A DNA stretch of 39,359 bases from Flavobacteriales bacterium (GTDB lineage: Bacteria; Bacteroidota; Bacteroidia; NS11-12g; UBA955). Below the pieces are notes generated by a model. The model had not been told where the DNA came from. It made no database searches and saw only the letters and a program-made list of their open reading frames with translations. This document shows positions 16,648-24,012 of the stretch, piece after piece; the first letter of the stretch is position 1, and every line of letters begins with the position of its first letter. The position numbers and the translations under genes are program-made. Location of the stretch: positions 1-39,359 of the forward strand of contig CANFLS010000026.1 of the NCBI GenBank assembly GCA_947447955.1, in the 5' to 3' direction.

Positions 16648-17296
16648 TAGTTAATCCGTTGGCGTTAGTAGGGATATATTTGTCAAGACCAAAAGGATTT
16701 GGATTTAAATCATTAAAACCTCGATAATAGGAAAGTGAATTGCCCAAAGCAAAATTGCCACTTTTGAACCAGGTGTAGTCTATACCCAAAATAATTCCCA
16801 TATCGAATAAGTTCTTTTCTGTGTTTGGAATTGTTTTGATTAACGGATTAGAACTTGATGCGGAATTATAGTAATTGAAGCCCAAATATCCCCCGAAATT
16901 AAGAGAAAGCGCTTTTGATTTTAAAGGCATTATTTTTATTTGCACAGGTGTTTGAATGGTCCAATGATTTGAGTTAATCAAAACATTATAAATAAGATTT
17001 CCGCTGTTATCGGTTGTTCTCGGAATTGACAATTTTATTCCATAGTTTGTGTTTCTGATTCCAAACGACACTGAAAAAGTTGGATTCAATTCTTTTTCAA
17101 CCGTAACTGCTTCATAATGTGATTGACTAATGTCGTACATTTCAAATACGGGGTCTCCGTAGTAATGAAAATTATTGACGCCAGCCTCGAATTGAAGGCT
17201 CAACTTCTTTGTTTTTTGAGGGACAGAAACCGCAGGCGATTGAGCAAATAAACTCAGTGCATAGAACATGGATAGGATAGTAGCGAGTTTTTTCAT
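16619..17296 (-). CDS. Probable outer-membrane beta-barrel protein
   Basis: Starting at the ATG at 17296 gives 225 residues with a signal peptide (MKKLATILSMFYALSLFAQ). The rest alternates polar and hydrophobic residues in short strands with Gly/Asn turns (FEAGVNNFHYYGDP, FSVSFGIRNTNYGIKLSI, LNFGGYLGFNYYN, GIILGIDYTWF). It ends GLTIGFTGKWAL, as outer-membrane barrels often do. Its signal-peptide DNA (17248-17296) is clearly related to that of the lipoprotein gene ending at 19519. A 26-bp dyad lies 40-65 bases upstream of the start. Function unknown. Confidence 0.7.
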   Translation of the reverse strand: MKKLATILSMFYALSLFAQSPAVSVPQKTKKLSLQFEAGVNNFHYYGDPVFEMYDISQSHYEAVTVEKELNPTFSVSFGIRNTNYGIKLSIPRTTDNSGNLIYNVLINSNHWTIQTPVQIKIMPLKSKALSLNFGGYLGFNYYNSASSSNPLIKTIPNTEKNLFDMGIILGIDYTWFKSGNFALGNSLSYYRGFNDLNPNPFGLDKYIPTNANGLTIGFTGKWAL

Positions 17297-17335
17297 AGTT
17301 GTTGAACAGAATATCAAATTTAGAACAATATGAAT

Positions 17336-17361
17336 GTAATTCCATGATAGATTTATATCAT
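17336..17361. promoter_or_regulatory. Dyad operator candidate, copy 1
   Basis: GTAATTCCATGATAGATTTA followed by TATCAT is identical over 26 bases to 21332-21357. The core is an inverted repeat ATGATA-N6-TATCAT. It lies upstream of the barrel gene that starts at 17296 and just after the end of the thioredoxin-fold gene. The two-component system of the same island is the obvious candidate to bind it; that is inference. Confidence 0.6.
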
Positions 17362-18632
17362 TGGGATTGTTTTTTTGTGTTATTTTCAGAAAAGGCAGCC
17401 TTTATTTTTGATAAAAGTGCCTTGGTTTCAGGAGTTTTTTTATTGGCAATTTTCCCTAATTTGATAGCAGTGGAGGCATCTTTATATGCCTCTTCAAATC
17501 TACCTAATTTGTACAATAGGTTTGCTCGTGTATCATAATAATTCCAATCTGGGTCTTTGGTGATGCTCATTGTTGAATACTCAAGAGCTTTTATCAAAAT
17601 AGCTGTATCGCTGCAAGATTGAAAGAGTTTCCATGCCACTGTGTTCAAGCCCTCTGCATTATTCTTCTGAACAATTTCATCGAACGTTGCCACATAATTG
17701 GCCCATTCACCACGTTTCTTGTACCATTCCATGTGATTATATGGTTTGACCCATTCAGGATGATCAGAACGCTTCAATAATTCACCCATTGCCCACTTGA
17801 ATTGGGTCTCGTTTAAGGATTCGATGGCTTTGTCCACCTGGTCGCCAAATAATTTATTTGCTGTGTTCATTGACAAGTCCCTACCAAATAAAGAATCATA
17901 CGTCGCTTCGTTTTTAATCCATCGTTGAATAAGTTCGTTATCACAATAATATCCCCCCAAGCCGTATAGCGCGAACTGTTGGAATGGGTCCAATGTTTGC
18001 TTAAAAAGTTTCACAAAGCCAAGTGAAGTTGAGTCATTTAAAATAGAAAAATCGCGATTGAAAATAAATCTGCGAAACCAAGATGGAATGTTATTTGCAT
18101 TTAAGGAAGGAACGCCTGGTCGAGAGTACTTTCCACTGCCAGCGGTAAATTCCTTAAGTATTTGCATGGAGTCTAAGTAGCGCAACCAAAAGGATTTTTC
18201 AGAATATCCAAAAAAACTACTTATGAATTTTCCGTCGCCATTAAATATCAAAAAAGAGGGGAAGGAGTTCACACCATAATGGTATTTCAATAATTTTCCG
18301 ATGGAGTCTTTTTCCATCTCTAACGAATAGCTGTTGAGGAATCCATTCATTTTTCGCAGTACTTGGGAGTCAGAAAAGTTCTTTTGATCCATCACTTTAC
18401 ACCAACCGCACCAATCTGTGTAGCAATCAATCATAACCCATTTATTTTGTTGTTTGGCTAATGCCAAGGCATTGTCCCATTGCACAACTTTCCCAAAAGC
18501 TGGAGATGGGAATTTGGGTTTCTTTTTGGAGGATGATTGTCCCGCGGCACCTGATATTGTGAGCAAAGTCATCACAGCACAGCAGACGTTTTTGATGGTT
18601 TTCATTGGTTGAAATGTTACAAACTTTTTCAT
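17358..18632 (-). CDS. Secreted thioredoxin-fold protein with TPR-like tail
   Basis: This 424-residue protein has a signal peptide (probably functional from the second ATG, MKTIKNVCCAVMTLLTISGAAGQ). A thioredoxin-like domain at about residues 45-165 contains WVMIDCYTDWCGWCKVMDQ, an intact CxxC (CGWC) site, and the cis-Pro loop VNSFPSFLIF. This looks like a periplasmic thiol-disulfide reductant of the DUF255/thioredoxin_7 type. The C-terminal 80 residues (ALEYSTMSITKDPDWNYYDTRANLLYKLGRFEEAYKDASTAIKLGK) look like one or two TPR repeats. Its ATG overlaps the stop of the upstream lipoprotein gene by four bases (ATGA), which supports the start at 18632. Confidence 0.8.
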   Translation of the reverse strand: MKKFVTFQPMKTIKNVCCAVMTLLTISGAAGQSSSKKKPKFPSPAFGKVVQWDNALALAKQQNKWVMIDCYTDWCGWCKVMDQKNFSDSQVLRKMNGFLNSYSLEMEKDSIGKLLKYHYGVNSFPSFLIFNGDGKFISSFFGYSEKSFWLRYLDSMQILKEFTAGSGKYSRPGVPSLNANNIPSWFRRFIFNRDFSILNDSTSLGFVKLFKQTLDPFQQFALYGLGGYYCDNELIQRWIKNEATYDSLFGRDLSMNTANKLFGDQVDKAIESLNETQFKWAMGELLKRSDHPEWVKPYNHMEWYKKRGEWANYVATFDEIVQKNNAEGLNTVAWKLFQSCSDTAILIKALEYSTMSITKDPDWNYYDTRANLLYKLGRFEEAYKDASTAIKLGKIANKKTPETKALLSKIKAAFSENNTKKQSQ

Positions 18633-19519
18633 TGTATTTTCCTTCCTTTGAATTTGTATTTTCTATATGGAATATTTTTGAGTTGATGATCTGACCAATA
18701 TTCAGCTGTCAGTATGCCATGATTTAATTTTATACTACCTTTTGATGGTGTATTATAAAGCGCATCATCTCCAAATTGAATATTGTGTCCGGTATAAGTA
18801 CAAACGAGCCCAAGGTTTGTAAATGTATCTTTCATATTTCTGAAATTTATCAATGCTACTGTACCATTACTTTGTGTTGTTGCTATTTTAAAATTCTTTT
18901 GACCAAATGAACCCTCTTGAAATGCCCATGGTCTTATTTCAACTACTGAACTGTCTTTATCTCCTTCGAACAACACTTTATAAACACCCATAATTGGAAG
19001 TTCAACATTGGGTAAAAAAGTAAACGTCTTTTCCAAGGTATCTTTTCCATCATCTAATGGAAAACAATGTAAACTTGGCTCTTTTTCTATCATAAGGCTC
19101 ACAGTATATTTCCCCATAATTCCTTTATTAGAAAGGAAAATACGAGCAAATAAAGAATCAGTGATGATTTCAGAACCCAATTTCCATTTTGTTTTCGCCC
19201 CTGGAGTCATGCATTTAAACCCAAGATATTGTCTATGCGGCTCCCAAAACAATGAACCTTTATCGTCTACAGGTGCGCAGAAGATAGAATCTTCATTGAA
19301 AGTGCTTTCTACACCATTTACAAACATATATGAATTCACGACCCCAATTTTCATAAATGCTTTTACAGGAATTTTGCCATTACACGGATCATAATTTTCA
19401 CACTCTGGGTTGCTTATGTCGTGGCATTTTTCCTTACAACAGCCTTGGGCGATTATAAGAATCAAACTGCATAAACTCAGTGCACTGAATAGGAAAAGGA
19501 TAGTTGCGAACTTTTTCAT
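18629..19519 (-). CDS. Secreted or lipoprotein of unknown function, Cys-rich start
   Basis: This 296-residue protein begins MKKFATILFLFSALSLCSLI and runs on to IAQGCCKEKCHD. The IAQGC segment is a plausible lipobox. Several cysteines follow (CENYDPCNGK). The mature part is beta-rich with no family that I know. It is co-transcribed with the thioredoxin-fold gene, whose start it overlaps (ATGA), so it may be a partner or substrate of that thiol protein; this is inference. The first 49 bases of its coding sequence align with those of the barrel gene at 17296. Confidence 0.65.
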   Translation of the reverse strand: MKKFATILFLFSALSLCSLILIIAQGCCKEKCHDISNPECENYDPCNGKIPVKAFMKIGVVNSYMFVNGVESTFNEDSIFCAPVDDKGSLFWEPHRQYLGFKCMTPGAKTKWKLGSEIITDSLFARIFLSNKGIMGKYTVSLMIEKEPSLHCFPLDDGKDTLEKTFTFLPNVELPIMGVYKVLFEGDKDSSVVEIRPWAFQEGSFGQKNFKIATTQSNGTVALINFRNMKDTFTNLGLVCTYTGHNIQFGDDALYNTPSKGSIKLNHGILTAEYWSDHQLKNIPYRKYKFKGRKIQ

Positions 19520-19557
19520 AAAGGTTTTTGGGTAAAATGATAAAAATACAATTGTAT

Positions 19558-19905
19558 TTAATTGGAAAAAAACACAGAATTTTTAATTGTTAGTTTTTCG
19601 ATGTGTTTACTGCCATTGTTAAGTGGATCTAGGAGATTCCATCCTTCTTTGCAATAGATGGTTGCGGTTTGTCCTATGAGCGATTTTAACTCAGCAGTTT
19701 TAATTGTTTCAAAGCCTCTATTTATGTAAAAAGTGTTTTTCTCGTTTCGTATTTTAAAGACAGCATCTTTAATGCCTCCTTCTTCAATCGATAATACTTC
19801 TCCTGTATAACTCTTTAGATTTTCCGAATTTGCGCTTTGTCTTGTTGCTATAATTAAGAATAGACTCAAGACAGCTATTGTTGTTGTAAAAAGTATTTTT
19901 TTCAT
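19558..19905 (-). CDS. Small secreted protein of unknown function
   Basis: A 115-residue protein with a signal peptide or N-terminal anchor (KKILFTTTIAVLSLFLIIATRQ). A beta-rich core follows (YTGEVLSIEEGGIKDAVFKIRNEKNTFYINRGFE ... LIGQTATIYCKEGW) that reads like a small OB-type barrel. There is one Cys. No family recognised. It sits 39 bases upstream of the lipoprotein gene at 19519 and seven bases after the second copy of the 76-bp repeat. Confidence 0.6.
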   Translation of the reverse strand: MKKILFTTTIAVLSLFLIIATRQSANSENLKSYTGEVLSIEEGGIKDAVFKIRNEKNTFYINRGFETIKTAELKSLIGQTATIYCKEGWNLLDPLNNGSKHIEKLTIKNSVFFSN

Positions 19906-19911
19906 GATCTG

Positions 19912-19987
19912 TTTTTTGTTTTATAACGATTGTCTGATGTGGATATTGTTTAATAATGTTTTACTTAGAAGCTGGAACATTCTTATA
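19912..19987 (-). repeat. 76-bp repeat, copy 2 (intact gene end)
   Basis: Copy of 15851-15926. Here it spans the last nine codons of the gene at 19961-21166 and the spacer to the next gene, so this copy is likely the parent. Confidence 0.85.
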
Positions 19988-21166
19988 AATAATAAACGTT
20001 CCAATTTTTGAGCCACCTAGCTCATTTATTTGGTTAAAAAATTCCCTAAAATCATATTTGTTTAATTCGGGCATTTCTTTATAAACATAGATTATTCCAT
20101 CACCGAAGTTATTGGATTCTTCAAAACGAATATATATGGGCAAGGTTGAAAGTGTGACAGTTTCTGAACCATATTTTTTTTTGGTCCTCTCTTGTTTAAA
20201 AATTGTTTTTTTGGTAAATACATTAACTCCAATCAAATCAAAGGGTGCTAAATTGGGGTCTATAAATGAAATTGAAAGCAATAGGGTACTGTCGTTCAAA
20301 AAGAATGAATTGGTTATTGTGTTATACTTATATACCAAATTCATTAAGGAATCATAATTTGCCCAGGTAGTATGTTTGATATACTTGTTGTTTAATTTGT
20401 CAAATGTGCCAAGTGATGGACGTTTTGCGTTTAGTATATATGGCAATTTGACAGTGTCAACATGCGTATTCAACAAGTTAATGATGAGTGTATTGCCAGA
20501 GTAAAAGTCGGTCAACGCAAGTTTGTTGTTATAAAATGAATAATTGGAAACATTATCATCTGAAAAGAAAATTTCTATAAACGGATTGAAGTGGGAATAA
20601 AGCAATTTTATTGTTGAATTTTCAGGATTGAAAAGGTAAAATTTTTGACAACGACTCTTCAAATTATAGGCAACAAGATAAATATTTTGATTGTCTCTTT
20701 CGATCCTAATTAGCTTTTCACTGTTTTCTAATTTAACTTTAGTATCAGAAAGTATTGTATATCCTTTAACAATTCCGTTTCCTTTAAAATCATAGCATTG
20801 TATGGAATTGTTAGATCGGTTTAATAAGATAATTCTGTTTTTGTCCTTAACAATACAATGCTGCAAACCATTGTTCACATCGAAATCTTTTAACTTAAGA
20901 GCAAAGTTTTGAGAGGACGTTTCTGAATGTCTCTTGAACATTAAAGTATCACCAGAAATATAATTTAAATAAAAGAGGCCATTGCTATCATTGCTTAGAA
21001 TGATAGAATGCTGTCCATTTTTGCTCTGTAATTTGTGCTTGTTATTAAGGGGAATCACAGAAATTGGTTTAATTTGCCCGGATAGCCAAGAGCAAGAAAA
21101 AACAAACAGTCCCAAAACAGTGAGTCTACTAATTTTATAAATATGGGGGCAGAATTTAAATGTCAA
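19961..21166 (-). CDS. Secreted protein, possible beta-propeller
   Basis: This 401-residue protein has a signal sequence (TVLGLFVFSCSWLSGQ); FSC may be a weak lipobox. The body contains repeating blocks such as HSIILSNDSNGLFYLNYISGDTLMF, NRIILLNRSNNSIQCYDFKGNG, ENQNIYLVAYN and NKLALTDFYSGNTLIINLLN. This is the spacing of a beta-propeller with about 40-residue blades, resembling the 6-bladed DUF4934-type proteins of Bacteroidota. The only upstream start in frame is TTG at 21166, preceded by AAAGGA eleven bases after the stop of a 35-codon ORF. So initiation may depend on translational coupling. Confidence 0.65.
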   Translation of the reverse strand: MTFKFCPHIYKISRLTVLGLFVFSCSWLSGQIKPISVIPLNNKHKLQSKNGQHSIILSNDSNGLFYLNYISGDTLMFKRHSETSSQNFALKLKDFDVNNGLQHCIVKDKNRIILLNRSNNSIQCYDFKGNGIVKGYTILSDTKVKLENSEKLIRIERDNQNIYLVAYNLKSRCQKFYLFNPENSTIKLLYSHFNPFIEIFFSDDNVSNYSFYNNKLALTDFYSGNTLIINLLNTHVDTVKLPYILNAKRPSLGTFDKLNNKYIKHTTWANYDSLMNLVYKYNTITNSFFLNDSTLLLSISFIDPNLAPFDLIGVNVFTKKTIFKQERTKKKYGSETVTLSTLPIYIRFEESNNFGDGIIYVYKEMPELNKYDFREFFNQINELGGSKIGTFIIYKNVPASK

Positions 21167-21177
21167 TGTATTTTCCT

Positions 21178-21285
21178 TTATTTTAATTTAGTTCCAATGA
21201 ATTCATCAAGGAAAACCTTTTTGTCAGACCATAGGTTATTCCTTTCTACCTTAATTTTAACTGTTTTTAATTGTCTAGATTTCAT
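21178..21285 (-). CDS. Candidate 35-residue small protein or leader peptide
   Basis: An ATG at 21285 opens a short frame on the minus strand: MKSRQLKTVKIKVERNNLW and on to DEFIGTKLK, then TAA. It is basic and amphipathic, without a signal. It ends eleven bases before the TTG start of the next gene, so its translation could deliver ribosomes to that weak start. A chance frame is possible; the well-formed composition and tight spacing favour a real one. Confidence 0.35.
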   Translation of the reverse strand: MKSRQLKTVKIKVERNNLWSDKKVFLDEFIGTKLK

Positions 21286-21331
21286 TTTGTTAAAAATCAA
21301 TTCATTTAAACAAATGTAAAATAGTATAAAC

Positions 21332-21358
21332 GTAATTCCATGATAGATTTATATCATG
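21332..21358. promoter_or_regulatory. Dyad operator candidate, copy 2
   Basis: This copy has the full 7-base arms: CATGATA GATTTA TATCATG (21339-21358). It lies in the divergent region between the secreted-protein gene (start 21166) and the membrane-protein/two-component operon (start 21448), where it could control both. The rest of 21286-21447 is AT-rich without further structure that I see. Confidence 0.6.
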
Positions 21359-21447
21359 TGGTTTCTGATTTTTTGCAATATTTTGCACCATGATAGTTTT
21401 AACATTCAAGCAAATGATTAAATTGTTTACTTTTTAATTTCAGAAAG

Positions 21448-22044
21448 ATGAAGCTTTACTATATTGTTGAATTTTTGATTGTATTTTCATTGGTTGTGAG
21501 AATGGTTTACTATTTGAAAATCAATCCCAAAATTATCCATCAAAATCTTGAAGTAATCAATTATATTTCTGTTGTTTATCTTTTAAGTATACTCAGTTTA
21601 TTGAGATTGAATAAAATAGAAGAGGATTATTTAGTTGAAATTTACGATGTGTTAATTCCTCCTTTGATTTTATTTCCAATATTTTTAAATGGAAAAATAT
21701 CTGTCAAAAGCATACTGATACTGATTGTCTTATTTACTTCAGCATTTCATTATTTTCTCAATGAGAAATTTATAGAAATTCTCTATATCATCGCAATTTA
21801 CATGCTTGTAAGGAAGGCCATAAAATTGAGCAGTGGATCGAGTAGAAATCTCAAAAAATCACCCATGTATATCATTCTCACTTTAGATGTCTTTTTTACT
21901 GTGATGTCTGTTAGTTTAAACTATGTAAGTAGTTATTGGAGTCATTCTATTTTAATTACACATTATGGACAAGTGTCATTGGTGATTTTTTTATTAAATT
22001 TAATTTTATTTCATGTTTACATCAGGCGATTCTTTATTAATTAA
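21448..22044 (+). CDS. Polytopic membrane protein before a sensor kinase
   Basis: A 198-residue, very hydrophobic protein with about six membrane helices and short loops; there is no enzyme motif. Its last 32 bases overlap the start of the histidine kinase gene, so the two are coupled. The kinase has only one membrane helix and almost no sensory domain, so this protein may act as its membrane sensor. That is inference from gene order. No known family recognised. Confidence 0.65.
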   Translation: MKLYYIVEFLIVFSLVVRMVYYLKINPKIIHQNLEVINYISVVYLLSILSLLRLNKIEEDYLVEIYDVLIPPLILFPIFLNGKISVKSILILIVLFTSAFHYFLNEKFIEILYIIAIYMLVRKAIKLSSGSSRNLKKSPMYIILTLDVFFTVMSVSLNYVSSYWSHSILITHYGQVSLVIFLLNLILFHVYIRRFFIN

Positions 22045-22780
22045 ATTAACAGCGGTGATTTTGCCCGCGTTTATTGTGCTCATTGGAACAATCATTTATT
22101 CTTATGTGGTTATCAACAGGTATTCAAAAACACTGTCGAGGTTGTATCGAAGCAGTTTTACGGGTGTTGATACCGAAAGAAAAAGAATAGCAAGTGAGCT
22201 TCACGACCACTTTGCATTACACGCAATAACAGTGGCAGAGCAGTTCGAGTCCCTCAAAACAAAAATTCATGGAAACGAATTGGCAGAGTTAAATACAATT
22301 CAGACAAATTTTCAAATTTTTCAGCACAGAACCCATCAAATTATTGAATACATGTATCCCAAAGGCCTTTTGGAATCGGATTGGGAAGGAAGTTTGAATT
22401 TGCTCTCCCAGCAAATGTCGATTGGTAATATTCGGGTCACTTTTGAATCATTTGCGCAAAATGTGCCGCAATACGACTGGCTTTATCATACTTATTGGGC
22501 CATCCAAGAGATAGTGACCAATGCTATTCGCCATTCTGGAGTGAACCGTATTCAAATTTCGGCCTCAGATGAAGATGGTTTTTTTGCAATTTGTATCCAT
22601 TACAGGGCAACAACGCAGGCAAAACAGTGGATTCAATCTAAATCAAAAAGTACATCCGGTTTGGGTTCGCTCATTGTGAGGGACAGATTAAATATTGTTG
22701 GAGCCAAAATGTCCGTTGAAATCCAAGATGGGGTTGTTACACATACAATAACTTTAAAAAATGAGAATCCTCATATTTGA
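22013..22780 (+). CDS. Sensor histidine kinase, NarX/LytS-like (HisKA_3 type)
   Basis: This 255-residue kinase has one N-terminal membrane helix (residues 8-32). A short HisKA_3-type phosphoacceptor segment follows, ERKRIASELHDHFALH, with the HDH in the usual place. Then comes an ATP-binding domain with the N box QEIVTNAIRHSG and G box TSGLGSLIVRDRLNIVGAKM. There is no extracytoplasmic sensor domain. It overlaps the upstream membrane protein by 32 bases and the response regulator by 20 bases, so the three are one translationally coupled unit. Confidence 0.9.
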   Translation: MFTSGDSLLIKLTAVILPAFIVLIGTIIYSYVVINRYSKTLSRLYRSSFTGVDTERKRIASELHDHFALHAITVAEQFESLKTKIHGNELAELNTIQTNFQIFQHRTHQIIEYMYPKGLLESDWEGSLNLLSQQMSIGNIRVTFESFAQNVPQYDWLYHTYWAIQEIVTNAIRHSGVNRIQISASDEDGFFAICIHYRATTQAKQWIQSKSKSTSGLGSLIVRDRLNIVGAKMSVEIQDGVVTHTITLKNENPHI

Positions 22781-23381
22781 CGATCACGAGGCAATTAGGA
22801 TCATTGTAAAACAACAAGTTTTAGAAATTGTTCCTACTGCGGAAATCATTTTGTGTGACAATTTGGACTGTGCAAAACGAAGTATCTTAGATAAGAATAA
22901 ATTTCACTTTATAATCTGTGATTTAGAAATCAATGCGGGTTGCAATACACTGGTTCCGGAGTTGTCATTTCAACATGAAATTCCATTTATGGTTTACACA
23001 TCGCATGTAAACAAGGTACTCATTAATGAACTCGAAAAGTTCAATGTGAATTCTTATGCGTCGAAAATATCGGGTATAGAAGCATTGCGTGAGGGTGTCG
23101 TTTCATTATTTACAGGAAAGAAGTATCAATGTCCGCTTGTAGTTTCAACTGCTGAATCGAAGGAGCAAATTAAAGCAACCGACAAACTATCGCTCACTGG
23201 CGGTCAGAAAATGGTGTTGGAGGTTCTGGCAAAGGGTTTTAATAGGGAAGAAGCTGCCAAAATTCTAAAAATCAAAATGAATACACTCAACAACCACATA
23301 GCAAGAGCCAGAGATCTAAACGACTGCGAAAATTTCGAAGAACTATTGAGGCGTTATCGATTTTGGGATCATTTAAGTTGA
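22761..23381 (+). CDS. Response regulator, REC plus LuxR-type HTH
   Basis: This 206-residue regulator has a receiver domain with acidic residues FDDHE, the likely phosphoacceptor Asp in FIICDLEIN (about residue 53), a Thr/Ser in VYTSH and Lys in YASKIS. The C-terminal LuxR/NarL-type helix-turn-helix is LTGGQKMVLEVLAKGFNREEAAKILKIKMNTLNNHIARARD. The HTH deviates somewhat from consensus. Its target is unknown; the shared dyads at 17336 and 21332 are candidates. A related sequence (ATGATAGATTTATC) also occurs right at its own stop codon. Confidence 0.88.
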   Translation: MRILIFDDHEAIRIIVKQQVLEIVPTAEIILCDNLDCAKRSILDKNKFHFIICDLEINAGCNTLVPELSFQHEIPFMVYTSHVNKVLINELEKFNVNSYASKISGIEALREGVVSLFTGKKYQCPLVVSTAESKEQIKATDKLSLTGGQKMVLEVLAKGFNREEAAKILKIKMNTLNNHIARARDLNDCENFEELLRRYRFWDHLS

Positions 23382-23441
23382 TGATAGATTTATCAAATAA
23401 CTTTCATGATTCTCTTAATGTTAAGTAACAAAGGCGATAGA

Positions 23442-23506
23442 CTTATAATATCCAAATATTAGGCATGTGACTAATAATTGTCCATTATAAGGCCTGTGGC
23501 TTATAG
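23442..23506 (+). repeat. Two 29-bp tandem units with hairpins
   Basis: Units 23442-23470 and 23471-23499 are related copies, followed by the first seven bases of a third. They create two neighbouring dyads, TATTAGGCATGTGACTAATA and TATAAGGCCTGTGGCTTATA. The arms differ but remain complementary within each dyad (TATTAG/CTAATA; TATAAG/CTTATA). The surrounding 23382-23667 has no gene. Confidence 0.65.
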
Positions 23507-23667
23507 ATGGGTTTGGGTAGTCATAGTTGTATAAATTTCAGGATTTCAAATCAGCGTTTAGTTATCGCCAATTTTCAAAATTCGAGCATCAGTAAATCTT
23601 GTTTTTTTCATTCTTTTTTGCAGTTATTAAAGTTAGTACTCTAATTTTAATTTGTCGCAAAAAAAGC

Positions 23668-23718
23668 CGCGATTTACCAAAGTTCAATAAGATTTTCTAT
23701 GAAAACGAAAGTAAATAA
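23668..23718 (+). pseudogene. Remnant of the ndpA 3' end
   Basis: The plus strand reads RDLPKFNKIFYENESK then TAA, close to the end of the intact NdpA-type protein (KFYKIFYENES). Nothing of the rest of that gene remains upstream. It marks the far edge of a segment bounded by diverged direct repeats. Confidence 0.75.
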
Positions 23719-23795
23719 ATCCCAACTGAGGGATTTTTATCGGTAATGATTTTCGTAGATTATTGTCTAAAACTTATTATTACACTTGAACTCAT

Positions 23796-23937
23796 TTGAT
23801 ATTTCGGAATCAACTTTGTTAAATAAAAAGAGGTTTATGTTTAATTGTTGAATAATAATTGAACATTGTAAGGTGTTGGTTCATAATGATTATGAAATAA
23901 TGAATGTTAATTCATGAAAGTTGTGATTGTTAATTCA
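23796..23937 (+). repeat. Direct repeat DR2 (downstream part)
   Basis: This matches 14984-15129, the DNA downstream of the intact ndpA gene, with scattered changes; 77 bases between the gene tail and this block are additional here. The AbiEii-like toxin gene ends 75 bases later. The stretch 23938-24012 shows nothing. Confidence 0.85.
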
Positions 23938-24012
23938 GCAAATTCTAAAAAACGATATCTTCTAAATAACTCATCAGATATTTTAATTTTATAACTTGAG
24001 TTTGAAATTATG

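Noticed and set aside
23442-23506. Possible short CRISPR array of 29-base units
   Set aside because: The units are directly adjacent and diverged, without spacers.
14929-23937. Integrative element with its own integrase
   Set aside because: No recombinase, transposase or tRNA gene was found between or next to the direct repeats, so I describe only a repeat-bounded segment.
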